Source: Thermoflexus sp. (GTDB lineage Bacteria > Chloroflexota > Anaerolineae > Aggregatilineales > Aggregatilineaceae). Taken from it: 64,000 nucleotides of DNA. Position numbers and translations under genes: made by a program. The notes beneath the pieces were generated by a model. That model did not search any database. It was not told where the DNA came from and saw only the letters and a program-made list of their open reading frames with translations. The stretch spans positions 1 to 64,000 of the forward strand of contig DYGX01000020.1 of NCBI GenBank assembly GCA_020724465.1. The letters run 5' to 3'. Shown in pieces: positions 18,839 to 28,325 of the stretch; position 1 is the first letter of the stretch; each line of letters starts with the position of its first letter.

Positions 18839-21256
18839 TCAGGAATGGGTCGCGACGCTCGGCACGCTGCGCCGCGCCAGCGGCAGCCGCAGCTCGAAGC
18901 GGCTCCCCTCGCCCGGCACGCTGCTGACCTCGACCGTCCCGTGGTGCTTTTCCACAATGCTCTTGACGATGCTCAGCCCCAGCCCGCTCCCCTCAACGTC
19001 CGTTCCGCCGACGCGGTAAAAACGGGTGAAGAGGTGCGGCAGCGCCTCGGCGGGGATGCCCTGGCCGGTGTCGATCACGGCCACGACCAGCCGGTCGCGC
19101 TCGCGCCGGGCGCGCAGGGTGATGGTGCCCTGCTCGGCGGTGTACTTGATGGCGTTGGCGAGCAGGTTGCTGACCGCGCGGCGCAGCAGGCCCGCGTCGC
19201 CGTTCAGGTCCGGCAGGCGGGCGGGCAGGTCGAGGATCAGGCGCTGGTTTTTCTTGCGCGCGAGCTGCTCGATCTCGTCCCGTGCGCCCTGGAGCAGTGC
19301 GCGGGCGTCCACGGGCACGAAGCGGATAGGCGGCCCGGCTTCCAGCCGGGCCAGATCCAGCACGCCGGCCACCAGATCGCTGAGCTGCTCCGTGCTGCGC
19401 TGGATGACGGCCAGGCGCTCGCGCTGCCGGGCGTTGAGCGGACCGTCCATTTCCAGCAGCACCGCGCCAAGCTGCACCACCTGGATCGGGTTCTTCAGGT
19501 CGTGCGAGACCGCCGCGATCCACTCGGTGCGCAGGCGATCCAGCTCTTTAAGCGGGGTGACGTCCTGCATGACGATCACCCAGCCGAAGTGACGCACCGG
19601 CGCGATGCTGGCGTGAAAGGCGGTGCCGTCCACGCCGGTGATCTCGGCGCTGAGCGCCTGGCCCCCGGCGCGCGCCCGATCGAGCGCGTGCGCCAGCTCC
19701 GGCAGGGCGAGCGCCTCGACGGGCCGGCCCAGCACGGCCTCGCGCTGCACGCCAAGATAGCGCTCGGCGGCCGGGTTGAGCAGCCAGACACGAAGGCTGC
19801 GATCCAGCACGATGACGCTGTCCGAGGCGTCGTTGAGGATGAACGACAGGCGGTCGCGCTGCTCCAGCGCGTCGCGGAAAAGGCGCGCGTTGTGGATGGC
19901 CGTGGCGATCTGCATGGCAAAGGCGCTAGCGACCTCGGCGTCGCGCGGGGTGAAAAAGCCCGGCACGAACTTGTCGATCGCCAGGATGCCGATGCTCTCG
20001 CCGCGCACGACGAGCGGCACGCCGATCCAGGCGCGGATCGTGTGCGCCCCTTCGATGTCGTCGCGGGTGTGGCCCCAGTCCGGTTCCTGCTGCACGTCTG
20101 CGATGACACGGGCGCGCTGGCTGAGCAAGACCTGGTGCGAGACGTTGCCCTCGGCCATGCGGAAGACCTTGCCGACCAGCTCGTCCGGGTGCTCGAAGCC
20201 GTGGCAGGCGGTGATGCGCAGGTCGCGCCCTTCCAGCAGCAGGATCGAGGCGCTGTCGTAGGCGACGACCTGCCCCAGACGCTCCAAGGCCAGCTCCAGC
20301 ACCTCGTCCAGCTCCAGCGTCGAGTTGACCGACTGCGCCAGGGTCGCCAGGGCGTCGGCGGTGTGACGGCGGTGCTGCTCGCGCTCGTAGAGCAGCGCGT
20401 TCCACACCGCCGAGGCAACATGATCGGCGATGGAGCGCAGAAAACCGGCGTCGGCGGGGTGGAAGGTCCCCGGCCGGTCGCTGGCCAGGCTGAGCGCGCC
20501 GACCGTCTCGCCCCACACCACCAGCGGCAGGCTGGCATAAGAGCGAACGCCCGCGTCCGCCAGGCGCGCTTCGCCGGGCGCGGCGCCTTCGGCCAGCGTG
20601 TCGGCCACCACGCGGTACGCTTCGCGCCCGGCCAGGATGTGCTCGCGCGCCAGGTCTTCGAGCGGGGTAAGCACCGGCGCGCCGCCCCCCGCGCCTCGCG
20701 TCTCGTCGAGCACGATCAGGTCGCCGCCGGGGCGCTCGTCGGGGCGCAGGACGATGCTGGCGCGCCGCACGTTGAAGACCTGCCGGACCTGCCCGGTGAT
20801 CGCGGCGAAGAGATCGGCCATGTCGAGGTGCTGGCCGATGGTGTGCGCGATCTCGCTGAGGACTTGCTGGCGCGCCGCCGCCCGCGCGACCTCGCGGCGC
20901 AGCGACGCCTGGTGCAGGGCCAGCGCGGCCTGGTCCGCGACGATCTTTAGCACCTGCACGTCGGCAGGCGAGGAATGCCCCCCACCCCCGGAGCGATCCA
21001 CCGACAGCCAGCCGATCTCCGCGCCGTCGATCTCCAGCGGGACGATCAGGTAGCCGGCGGCGTGCCAGGCTTCCGGCCGGGCCAGCAGGCGCGCTTCCAG
21101 GTCCGGATCGGCGCTGGACACGGCGACCGGATGCATCGCCTGGGTGGTGTCGTCGCGCAGGGCCAGCGCGGCGGTGGACCATCCCAGGCCCCGCACGGCG
21201 CGCACTATCCGGTCGAGCAGGCCCCGCACATCGGGGTCAAGTTCCCACGCGATCAT
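18839..21256 (-). CDS. Multi-GAF, PAS sensor histidine kinase
   Basis: The 805-residue soluble kinase has three GAF-like regions (about 1-115, 140-290, 310-460), a PAS region (about 465-570, VIVLDRSLRVWLLNPAAERYLG), a HisKA dimer domain with the phospho-acceptor H in SHDLKNP (about residue 582), and an HATPase domain with N-box NLLANAIKYTAEQG and G boxes DTGQGIP and GSGLGLSIV. No membrane segment is visible, so it senses a cytoplasmic or diffusible signal. No response regulator is adjacent; the downstream gene is a membrane SGNH protein, so the kinase may control envelope functions. Confidence 0.93.
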   Translation of the reverse strand: MIAWELDPDVRGLLDRIVRAVRGLGWSTAALALRDDTTQAMHPVAVSSADPDLEARLLARPEAWHAAGYLIVPLEIDGAEIGWLSVDRSGGGGHSSPADVQVLKIVADQAALALHQASLRREVARAAARQQVLSEIAHTIGQHLDMADLFAAITGQVRQVFNVRRASIVLRPDERPGGDLIVLDETRGAGGGAPVLTPLEDLAREHILAGREAYRVVADTLAEGAAPGEARLADAGVRSYASLPLVVWGETVGALSLASDRPGTFHPADAGFLRSIADHVASAVWNALLYEREQHRRHTADALATLAQSVNSTLELDEVLELALERLGQVVAYDSASILLLEGRDLRITACHGFEHPDELVGKVFRMAEGNVSHQVLLSQRARVIADVQQEPDWGHTRDDIEGAHTIRAWIGVPLVVRGESIGILAIDKFVPGFFTPRDAEVASAFAMQIATAIHNARLFRDALEQRDRLSFILNDASDSVIVLDRSLRVWLLNPAAERYLGVQREAVLGRPVEALALPELAHALDRARAGGQALSAEITGVDGTAFHASIAPVRHFGWVIVMQDVTPLKELDRLRTEWIAAVSHDLKNPIQVVQLGAVLLEMDGPLNARQRERLAVIQRSTEQLSDLVAGVLDLARLEAGPPIRFVPVDARALLQGARDEIEQLARKKNQRLILDLPARLPDLNGDAGLLRRAVSNLLANAIKYTAEQGTITLRARRERDRLVVAVIDTGQGIPAEALPHLFTRFYRVGGTDVEGSGLGLSIVKSIVEKHHGTVEVSSVPGEGSRFELRLPLARRSVPSVATHS

Positions 21257-21263
21257 GCCAACC

Positions 21264-21305
21264 GCACCTTACGAGCAGCTAAAAGCAGCTAAAGGCAGCA
21301 AAGAG
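21264..21305 (-). repeat. Period-10 repeat upstream of the histidine kinase
   Basis: The plus strand reads ACGAGCAGCTAAAAGCAGCT then AAAGGCAGCAAAG. On the coding (minus) strand this is the pyrimidine-rich form directly upstream of the start codon at 21256. Confidence 0.55.
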
Positions 21306-21349
21306 CGGGCTGCGAGCTGCTCAGGTTTGCGAACAAGACCGGCCCGGCG

Positions 21350-23086
21350 CTACCAGTTCTTCGTGCCGGTGTAGTGGTAGGTGTGCGTGCAGTTCGGCTC
21401 GCTGGACAGCCGCAGAGTCTGGGTCATGGTCAGCGTGCCCTCGGACGTGAAGCGCAGCGTGATGCTGATCGTCCCGGTACCCAGCACGTTCGGCCCGCTG
21501 TAGGCGTAGACGTTGGGCTGAATGCGCTGCAAGTAATACGGGCTGATCTCCATCCCTTTCCACATGATGCCGCCCGAAGCGGGTGAGATCGCCGCCAGAT
21601 GATCGCAGAAATTGATCGCCGGGGCGCCGCTGCACTCGCCGCTCATCTGGTCGGTGCCGGGGTACATCTGCCAGACGGTGTTGCTCGCCGGGGCGAGATC
21701 GTCGACCGTGTTCTCGACCGCGCCCGGCGCACCCGGCGGCGGCGCGGCAGGCGGGGCGAAGACCATCGGCGGCGCTTCGACCTGGGCGACCGCGTCGCAC
21801 GCGCCGAACGCTTCGACCGCGTCCTGGCGCACCCACGAGGTCTGAGCGCCGGTGTCCAGCTCCCACCACGGCGCGCCCTCAGCGTCCGGCGCCCAGCCGA
21901 GCACGGCGTAGGTCGCGTTGGGGCGCATGCTGGCCAGCGCGCCCCGATTCTCGCCCGGGCCAACGCGCAGCGTGACGTTGGACGCGCGCGCGCTCACCCG
22001 GCAGTCGAGGGCGCCCGGCAGCAGCGCCAGCGGCGCGCCGGTCACCTCGGCCAGCGCGAAGGTCTGCGCCTGGCCCGGCTGGCCGGACGCCACCAGCCCG
22101 TCCGCGCCGCCCAGCGGGACGCGCGTCCGCTCGCCGCCGCGCAGCGTCACCGGCACGCCGCGCGCGGTCACAGTCGCCGCGCCGTCCACCGCGATCACGT
22201 CCAGCGCCTCGCCGGGCGCGGCGTGCAGCAGCAGGGTCGCGTCGCTGAAGCGCAGCGTCGCTCCGTTGACCGCCAGCTCGGCCTCAGCCTCGCCGCCGTA
22301 CTGCAACAGGAATCCGGACGGCGCGCGGCACGCCGGCTCGTCCGCCGTCGAACCGGTGGTCAGCGTCAGCGCCGCGAAAGGCTCGCCCGCCTCGACCGGC
22401 AAGGTCATGTCGGTGGGCAGCAGCACGTCGAGCGCGTTCAGATCGCCGTCCCAGTTCACCAGCCGGGCGAAGACCCAGGCCACGCCGTCCGCGGTCCGGA
22501 TGCGGATCCAGTCGCCCTGCTCGTTGCGCCCATCGGCGACCGCGCTCTCACCGCCCGCCAGCACGCCGACCACAGGGAAATGCGTGCCCGCCCCACCCCG
22601 CAGGTTGGCGTCCGCGCTGGACGCATTGGTGACGGTCAGCGTCGGGCGGTCGGTCGCGGCTGCGGCAGGCCGCGCCAGGGTCGCCTCGCCGAACAGCACG
22701 CCGGTCACCGCCTGGCCGTCCGGCAGGCCCGCAGGCAGTTTGACCAGCGCCAGGCCCCACGTCCCCGTGGTGGGATCGGCGGCGCCGGTGGTCAGCGACT
22801 CGATCGCCGCCAGCGCGAGCGTATCGCCCGGCTCGGCAAAATCAGGGCTGGGGCTGCCGCCCATCCAGGCCACCGCGCTCAGGCTGCCCAGGCACGCCTG
22901 GCCCGGTCCGGCCCCGCCGCAGGCTTCCGCCGCAGCGGCAGGCGCCCCCGCGATCAGCGCGGCGCAGTCGTCCGTCAGGCCGCCGCCATCCTGCGCGTGG
23001 ATCATTGCCACGCGCGGCCCGCTCGCCCCGGCAAGCGCCATCAGCAGCACGATCACAAGTCCGAGGGTGGGTGTCATCCGTCGCAT
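21350..23086 (-). CDS. Secreted protein with SH3-like modules
   Basis: The 578-residue protein has a signal peptide (MRRMTPTLGLVIVLLMALAGASG). It contains at least two bacterial SH3-like regions: NASSADANLRGGAGTHFPVVGVLAGGESAVADGR (about residue 155) and SNVTLRVGPGENRGALASMRPNATYAVLGWA (about 365). A Pro-rich linker follows, then a C-terminal beta-domain of about 110 residues (NTVWQMYPGTDQMSGECSGAPAINFC...). I do not recognise the C-terminal domain. SH3-like modules often bind cell-wall peptides. An AGGGAG site lies 8 nt upstream. It sits in the SGNH cluster and probably acts at the cell surface. Confidence 0.7.
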   Translation of the reverse strand: MRRMTPTLGLVIVLLMALAGASGPRVAMIHAQDGGGLTDDCAALIAGAPAAAAEACGGAGPGQACLGSLSAVAWMGGSPSPDFAEPGDTLALAAIESLTTGAADPTTGTWGLALVKLPAGLPDGQAVTGVLFGEATLARPAAAATDRPTLTVTNASSADANLRGGAGTHFPVVGVLAGGESAVADGRNEQGDWIRIRTADGVAWVFARLVNWDGDLNALDVLLPTDMTLPVEAGEPFAALTLTTGSTADEPACRAPSGFLLQYGGEAEAELAVNGATLRFSDATLLLHAAPGEALDVIAVDGAATVTARGVPVTLRGGERTRVPLGGADGLVASGQPGQAQTFALAEVTGAPLALLPGALDCRVSARASNVTLRVGPGENRGALASMRPNATYAVLGWAPDAEGAPWWELDTGAQTSWVRQDAVEAFGACDAVAQVEAPPMVFAPPAAPPPGAPGAVENTVDDLAPASNTVWQMYPGTDQMSGECSGAPAINFCDHLAAISPASGGIMWKGMEISPYYLQRIQPNVYAYSGPNVLGTGTISITLRFTSEGTLTMTQTLRLSSEPNCTHTYHYTGTKNW

Positions 23087-23216
23087 CTGCCTATCTCCCT
23101 CACACTAAAGCCCGTCGATCCGCTTCTCCGGAACCCGCCGCCGGCCTGCCGCTAACGGCGGGCCGCCGCATTCTGTATAATCTTCGAGGTATCTCTCACG
23201 CACCAGGAGCGTTACG

Positions 23217-23606
23217 ATGCCCCGCTTTGCCCTGCTGATCGTGCTCGCGCTCGGCGCGCTGGTTCTGGCCGCCTGCGCCGACCGCGGAAGCGCCGCCGAT
23301 GCCATCGAAGCCTACCTCAAAGCCAAGATCGAGGCCGACGCCGACCGGCTGGTCGCGCTCTCGTGCCCCGCCTGGGAAGCGCAGGCGCTGGCCGACGCCG
23401 CGTCGTTCAAGTCGGTCCGCGCCGAGCTTGAGGACATGGCCTGCCGGGCGGGCGGCGAAGACGGCGAGTACACGCTCGTCACCTGCTCCGGCGAGCTGAT
23501 CATCCACTACGGCGGCGAAGAGCCGCGCCGCCAGCCGCTCGGCGAGACGACCTACCGCGCCCTGAACGACGGCGGCGAGTGGAAGATGTGCGGCGAAGTC
23601 GAGTAG
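23217..23606 (+). CDS. Small lipoprotein of unknown function
   Basis: The 129-residue protein has a lipoprotein signal (LVLAAC, Cys20) and a small alpha-beta domain with four later Cys residues, resembling DUF4878/NTF2-like lipoproteins (DAIEAYLKAKIEADADRLVALSCPAWEAQA; TYRALNDGGEWKMCGE). The AGGAG site is 7 nt upstream. It is a single plus-strand gene between minus-strand genes. The function is unknown; it is anchored to the outer face of the membrane. Confidence 0.75.
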   Translation: MPRFALLIVLALGALVLAACADRGSAADAIEAYLKAKIEADADRLVALSCPAWEAQALADAASFKSVRAELEDMACRAGGEDGEYTLVTCSGELIIHYGGEEPRRQPLGETTYRALNDGGEWKMCGEVE

Positions 23607-23626
23607 CTCGCCGCATCCGGCCGGAG

Positions 23627-24568
23627 CTACTCGCCGCCTGCGTCCAACGCCTCGATCACCCGCTCCAGCGTTTGCAGCGTGACCAGGTTGCGCACCGCGA
23701 ACCCGGTCTGGAGCGCCTCGTCCGTGAACTGGGCCGCCGTGCCCTCATCCGGCGAGGTCAGGTGCGTCGTGTCGTCCGGGTCGACGCCCTGGTGCGGCAG
23801 CGGCTCCAGCGCGCGCCACAGATTGATGAGCGGGATGTCATAATCCTCGGCGGCACGCGCCACGATCCGGTTGAAAACCCCCGTCTTTTCGGGGAACTCC
23901 GGCCTCAGCGGGAAAGTGCTGAGGACCGGCAGCGTCCCGTTGGCGATGGTCTCGACCAGCACCGAGCGCAGGAAATAGTCGAACTGCGCCTCGTCGAGAT
24001 AGTAGACGTCGTTGGTGCCGAACATGATCAGCGCGACCGCCGGGTTCATCAGGCGCAGCTCGCAGCTTAGCGGCGTCTCGCCCGCCTGGCAGAACTCCGG
24101 ATTGGCCCACAGGCTGTCGATCACGCTGGCCGCGTTGAAGCCGCCTGCCGCGGCCTGGCTCTTGCGCTCAAAGGGGTTTTCCGCCGCCTGCGCGTAGTGC
24201 TCGAGCACGGCCTGCAACGCCACGTACTCGCCCCACATGATGCCCTCTTCGGCCAGCGGATAGAGGAAGGCGGGGTCCTCGGTCATGCAGTCGCCCACCT
24301 TGACGAAGGCGTGCGGGTCGCGCCCCCGCGCCAGGCCGTCGAGCAGAATGGCGCGCGCCGTGTCGCTCAGCTCCGGCACGATAGGAAGCTCGCTCAGGTC
24401 CACCCCCTCAAGCGAGGCCGGGTCGAAGCTGCCCATCTCCGGCGTGGCGAGCGGGGCGAGGGTCGGGGTCGGGTCCTGAGCGCGGGCGGGCGCGTGCGGG
24501 CCGGGGACCATCAGCGCCAGCCCCAGCATCGCGGCCAGCGCCGCCAGAACGAGCGCGTGTTTCTTCAT
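23627..24568 (-). CDS. Secreted SGNH-like protein with Cys at the catalytic Ser position (paralogue B)
   Basis: The 313-residue protein has a signal peptide and a short Pro/Thr segment (PTPTLAPLATPEMGS), but no SH3 module. Its SGNH-like domain has block I KVGDCMTED (Cys94 instead of Ser), an intact IMFGTNDVYYLD and a block V DDTTHL. Segments TARAILLDGLARGRDPHAF and CQAGETPLSCELRL are shared with paralogues A, C and D. It is the shortest member and shows the minimal unit of the family. Confidence 0.75.
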   Translation of the reverse strand: MKKHALVLAALAAMLGLALMVPGPHAPARAQDPTPTLAPLATPEMGSFDPASLEGVDLSELPIVPELSDTARAILLDGLARGRDPHAFVKVGDCMTEDPAFLYPLAEEGIMWGEYVALQAVLEHYAQAAENPFERKSQAAAGGFNAASVIDSLWANPEFCQAGETPLSCELRLMNPAVALIMFGTNDVYYLDEAQFDYFLRSVLVETIANGTLPVLSTFPLRPEFPEKTGVFNRIVARAAEDYDIPLINLWRALEPLPHQGVDPDDTTHLTSPDEGTAAQFTDEALQTGFAVRNLVTLQTLERVIEALDAGGE

Positions 24569-24663
24569 CGTCTTCTCCCATGCGCGGGGGACGGCCCCGC
24601 CACCCTCGTTTGGGGGCGAGTGTACACTGTGCGGCCAAGGCTGTAAAGAGACCCAAAGTCATG

Positions 24664-24806
24664 GCGATAGCTAAAGACAGCTAAAAGCAGCTAGAGGCAG
24701 CTAGAGGCAGCTAAGAGCAGCTAAAAGCACTTGCTGCTCTTGGCTGCTCTTCGCTGCTCTTGGCTGTTCTTTGCTGCTTTTTGCTGCTCTTTGCTGCTCT
24801 CCGCTA
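24664..24806. repeat. Period-10 repeats in inverted arrangement
   Basis: About 24664-24730 has AAAGACAGCTAAAAGCAGCT-type units; 24730-24806 has TGCTGCTCTTGGCTGCTC-type units that end in the stop codon region of the minus-strand gene at 24804. The two halves are approximately complementary. Confidence 0.65.
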
Positions 24807-26627
24807 GCCCGCCGGCGCGATCCAGTACTCCGTCGCGCTGCCTTCCGCCGTCCAGCCGACCAGCCCGTTGTAGTTGACCTGCCACCAGTTGTAGCCGTCG
24901 GCGCAGCGCGGCCCGTCCAGCACGACGAAGACCCCTTCGCCGGGGATGCTGCCGATCTGCGTGGCGCTGGCCGAAGGCGCGGCGCGGAGCTTGTTCGGCA
25001 GGCCGGGCGTCACCTGGCCGGAGCGCCCGACTTGCAGGCGCGGCGGCAGGACACCCTCGCAGCCGGTTGGCGCGGGCGGCGCGACAGGGTCGAGCGCGGC
25101 GGGGGGAGCGGTCGCGGCAGGGGCGCGATCGCCGTCGTAGAGCACCTGCTGCCAGAGCGTGTAGAGCACCTGCAACGCGCCGAGGTTGCGCGCCGTGTAG
25201 CCGTAGCGCAGATGCTCGGCGTCGAAGATCGCGGTGCCGCTGTCGGGCGGCGTCGAGGGATGCACGCCGTCCGGATCCAGGCCGTTGTTCGGCAGGCCGA
25301 CCATCGTCTGCCAGTAGTTCCACAGCGGCACGTCGTAGGTCTGCGCGACGGCGATGATCGCCTGGTTGAACTCCGCCACGCGGCCATCGGTGGCCGGGTT
25401 GTACTGCTTGGGCGGGATGGTGCTGAGGACGGGGATGACGCCCATCCGGATCGAGATGCGCACGATGGCGTCCAGGTTGGCGCGGAACTGGCTGACGGGA
25501 ATCCCGCCGGAGTCATTGGTCCCGAACATGATCAGCGCGACGGCAGGCCGCACGACGCGGTACTCGCATTCCAGCGGCGTCTCGCCGGGGCGGCACAGGT
25601 TCGGATCGGCGTTGGCGGGGTTGAGCACGCTGTCCGCGCCCCAGCCGTTGCGCGCCGCCATCGAGGCAGAGACGAACGGGTTGGCGCCGCGCCCGTTGGG
25701 GCCGGAGAAGAAGCCGATCGCGCCGCGCAGCGCCTCGTACTCGCCCAGGCGGTAATTGCCCGTGCCGAAGGGCGTCAGGAACTGCGGGGCGGCGGTGATG
25801 CTATCGCCCACGCGGGTGAAGGCGAAGGGGATGTTCCCCTTGGCGCGCCCGTCGAGGAAGATCTGGCGCGCGGTAGACGTCACGCCGGTGATCACGCCCA
25901 GCCCGTCGACCGAGGGCGTCGCGTTGACCACGCTGCCCGTCACCGCCAGCCCGCCCAGATCGATCTGCACGTCGAGGTAGCTGGCGGCCACCCATCCCTG
26001 CCCGCCGTCGGCGGTGATGACCTGCACCCAGGCGCTGTCGGCGGTGCGCCCCACGAGCTGGAGCGGGGTTTCGGCGGCCAGCATGGTCAGGACCTCGCCG
26101 GCGGTGCCGGGCGACGCGCGCAGGCGCAGCCCGCCGCACGTCGCGCAGACGCGGGCCGCGGGCGGCGCGTCCGTCGGGGTGAGCGTGAGCGAAGGCGTCG
26201 GGCTGGGAATGGTGAACGGCGTGCGGGTCAGGGTCGGCGTCAGGCTCGGCGCCAGAGTCGGCGCCAGCGTGGGCGCGGTGGCGGTCGTGGGCAGGGCGGG
26301 CGGCGAGGGGGTCAGGCTCGGCGGGGGCGTCAGCGACGGCAGCGCAGCGGGCGTGTCGAGCGGCGTCGCGCTCGGCAGCGGCGTCAGTGAGGGCGCGGGC
26401 GTGAGAGTGGGCGCGGGCGTCAGCGACGGGAGCGGCACGGCGGGCGTGTCGACGGGCGTCTCCGACTCGCCGGGCGCGCCCTCAGCGGGGCGCGTCGCCC
26501 AGGCGACCGGCGTGCTGCTGACGACGACCGGCGCCGGTTTGTCGCCGCCAAAGTTGCATCCGGCCAGGGCCAGCGCGAGCGCCAGCCCGATCACCAGCCC
26601 CAGGGTGGGGCGCCAGAGTGATTGCAT
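24804..26627 (-). CDS. Lipoprotein SGNH hydrolase with Ser and two SH3-like modules (paralogue C)
   Basis: The 607-residue lipoprotein (lipobox LALAGC at about residue 22) has a long Thr/Pro/Ser stalk (about 50-165), an SH3-like module (CGGLRLRASPGTAGEVLTMLA), the SGNH domain and a second SH3-like module near the C-terminus. Here block I is RVGDSITAA with the normal Ser276, and block III IMFGTND and block V PDGVHPS are canonical. It is therefore the best candidate in the family for an active esterase or deacetylase. A GAGGAG site precedes ATG 26627 by 7 nt. The stop codon lies in a period-10 repeat. Confidence 0.8.
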   Translation of the reverse strand: MQSLWRPTLGLVIGLALALALAGCNFGGDKPAPVVVSSTPVAWATRPAEGAPGESETPVDTPAVPLPSLTPAPTLTPAPSLTPLPSATPLDTPAALPSLTPPPSLTPSPPALPTTATAPTLAPTLAPSLTPTLTRTPFTIPSPTPSLTLTPTDAPPAARVCATCGGLRLRASPGTAGEVLTMLAAETPLQLVGRTADSAWVQVITADGGQGWVAASYLDVQIDLGGLAVTGSVVNATPSVDGLGVITGVTSTARQIFLDGRAKGNIPFAFTRVGDSITAAPQFLTPFGTGNYRLGEYEALRGAIGFFSGPNGRGANPFVSASMAARNGWGADSVLNPANADPNLCRPGETPLECEYRVVRPAVALIMFGTNDSGGIPVSQFRANLDAIVRISIRMGVIPVLSTIPPKQYNPATDGRVAEFNQAIIAVAQTYDVPLWNYWQTMVGLPNNGLDPDGVHPSTPPDSGTAIFDAEHLRYGYTARNLGALQVLYTLWQQVLYDGDRAPAATAPPAALDPVAPPAPTGCEGVLPPRLQVGRSGQVTPGLPNKLRAAPSASATQIGSIPGEGVFVVLDGPRCADGYNWWQVNYNGLVGWTAEGSATEYWIAPAG

Positions 26628-26849
26628 ACGGATTCTCCTCGCGGCGCGCGAGGCGTCGCGGCTGGTAGCGCGTAACCTGGCGGGGTATTGTAGCACAAAG
26701 CCGGTCAGGCGCTGAGCGGTGGACCGGGCGGCTATTTACACGCCCGCGCACATTGGGTAGAGTGATATTACACACGGACGCAGAAGCGGGTGAATTCGCG
26801 GCAAGACACCAGCGCGCCGGGATGCGCCGGGCAAGGAGAGAGTGTTACC

Positions 26850-28325
26850 ATGAAACGCACCGTTGGGATTGTCGCCCTGATCGTTGCGCTGCTGGCGGGC
26901 GCGCTGCCCGGCGGCGCTGCGCGGCCCGCCGCCGCTCAGGAGCCGAACGCCTGGACCAGCTATGATCTCAATCTGCGGACCGGCCCCGGCCCCGAGCACG
27001 CCATCATCACGCAGCTCGCCGCCAACACGCCGCTGATCCTCGAAGCGCGCAGCGATGATATTGCGTGGTTCCTGGGCCGCACCGCGGACGGCGTCTATCG
27101 CGGCTGGATGTCGGCGCTCTACCTGAGCTACGCGGCGGGGTTTTCCGGCGCGCGGCTGCCTGTTTCCAGCGAGATCGTCAGCGGGGCGCAGGCGCCGCCC
27201 CCGGCACCGGCCCCGGCCGAACCTGCCGCGCCCGCCGCGCCCGCCGGAAGCCTGCCCGCTCGCACGCAGAGCAACCTCAACGTGCGCGGTGGTCCCAGCA
27301 CGACGCACCGGGTCGTGGGGTCGCTGGCGCCCGGCGCGGCGCTGACGCTTGAGGCGCGCAACGCCGACGGGACATGGGTGCTGGGGCGGGCGAGCAGCGG
27401 GCAGCGGGGCTGGCTGTTCGCGCCCTATCTGGTCATCGAGGGCGACGTTATGGGCCTGCCGGTCAGCGCCGAGACGGTGGTCGCCTCCACCCAGATTGTG
27501 CCACCCGACAGCCGATACGTGACAACCTTCGAGGGCATCCCGCTTGGTGGGTTCAACCCCGCGCGCGTGGCCGGGATCAACCTCAACCAGGTGCCGGTCG
27601 TGGCGCGCTCGACGGCGACCGCGCGGCGCATCTTCCTCATGGGCCGCTCGATGGGCCGCAACCCGCACGTGCTGGCGAAGGTGGGCGACTGCTCGTCGGA
27701 GCACTGGTACTTCCTCAAGCCGTTCGCCTGGGGCCGCTATAACCTGGGGAGCTACACCAACCTGCAGCCGGTGATCGACCACTTCGGCGAGTCACTGGCC
27801 TACGACAGCGAGGCGACGCACAACGGCTACAACGTCAACGCCGTGATCGCGCCGGAGTGGGCTAACCCGGCGGTGTGCCAGCCCGGCGAGTCGCCGCTGG
27901 AATGCGAGATCCGGCTGCACAACGCCAGCGTGGCCGTGATCATGTTCGGCACCAGCGACCTGCTGGTCATGACGCCCTACGAGTTCGACTACAACCTGCG
28001 CAAGCTGATCGAGAAGACCATGGACGCGGGCGTGGTGCCGGTCCTGAGCACCTTCCCCGGCAACAAGGGCTTCTGGGACCGCACCATCTTCTACAACAAG
28101 ATCGTGGTGCGCGCGGCGTGGGATTACGACCTGCCGCTGATCAACCTGTGGCGCGCGCTTGAGGCCCTGCCCAACAGCGGGCTGGAAGAGGACGGCTTCC
28201 ACCTGGGCGAGCCGGACGTCGAGGCGAACGCCACCAACCTGGCGAACCCGGTCTACGGCTACACGGTGCGCAACCTGGTCACGCTCCAGTCGCTGGACGC
28301 GGTCTGGCGCGGGGCGATGCGGTAG
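26850..28325 (+). CDS. Secreted SH3-SH3-SGNH-like protein with altered catalytic residues (paralogue D)
   Basis: The 491-residue protein has a signal peptide (MKRTVGIVALIVALLAGALPGGA), two SH3-like modules (YDLNLRTGPGPEHAIITQLA and SNLNVRGGPSTTHRVVGSLA) joined by a Pro/Ala linker, and an SGNH-like domain. Block I is KVGDCSSEH (Cys281 for Ser) and block III is IMFGTSD (Ser369 for the oxyanion-hole Asn); DGFHL remains. Two of four key positions differ, so it may be non-catalytic. ATG 26850 follows AAGGAGAG. It is the only plus-strand member, divergent from paralogue C. Confidence 0.75.
   Translation: MKRTVGIVALIVALLAGALPGGAARPAAAQEPNAWTSYDLNLRTGPGPEHAIITQLAANTPLILEARSDDIAWFLGRTADGVYRGWMSALYLSYAAGFSGARLPVSSEIVSGAQAPPPAPAPAEPAAPAAPAGSLPARTQSNLNVRGGPSTTHRVVGSLAPGAALTLEARNADGTWVLGRASSGQRGWLFAPYLVIEGDVMGLPVSAETVVASTQIVPPDSRYVTTFEGIPLGGFNPARVAGINLNQVPVVARSTATARRIFLMGRSMGRNPHVLAKVGDCSSEHWYFLKPFAWGRYNLGSYTNLQPVIDHFGESLAYDSEATHNGYNVNAVIAPEWANPAVCQPGESPLECEIRLHNASVAVIMFGTSDLLVMTPYEFDYNLRKLIEKTMDAGVVPVLSTFPGNKGFWDRTIFYNKIVVRAAWDYDLPLINLWRALEALPNSGLEEDGFHLGEPDVEANATNLANPVYGYTVRNLVTLQSLDAVWRGAMR

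Noticed and set aside
18845-20950. Long plus-strand open frame opposite the histidine kinase
   Set aside because: The kinase frame has full domain content; the antisense frame is Arg/Gln/Ala-rich without domains.
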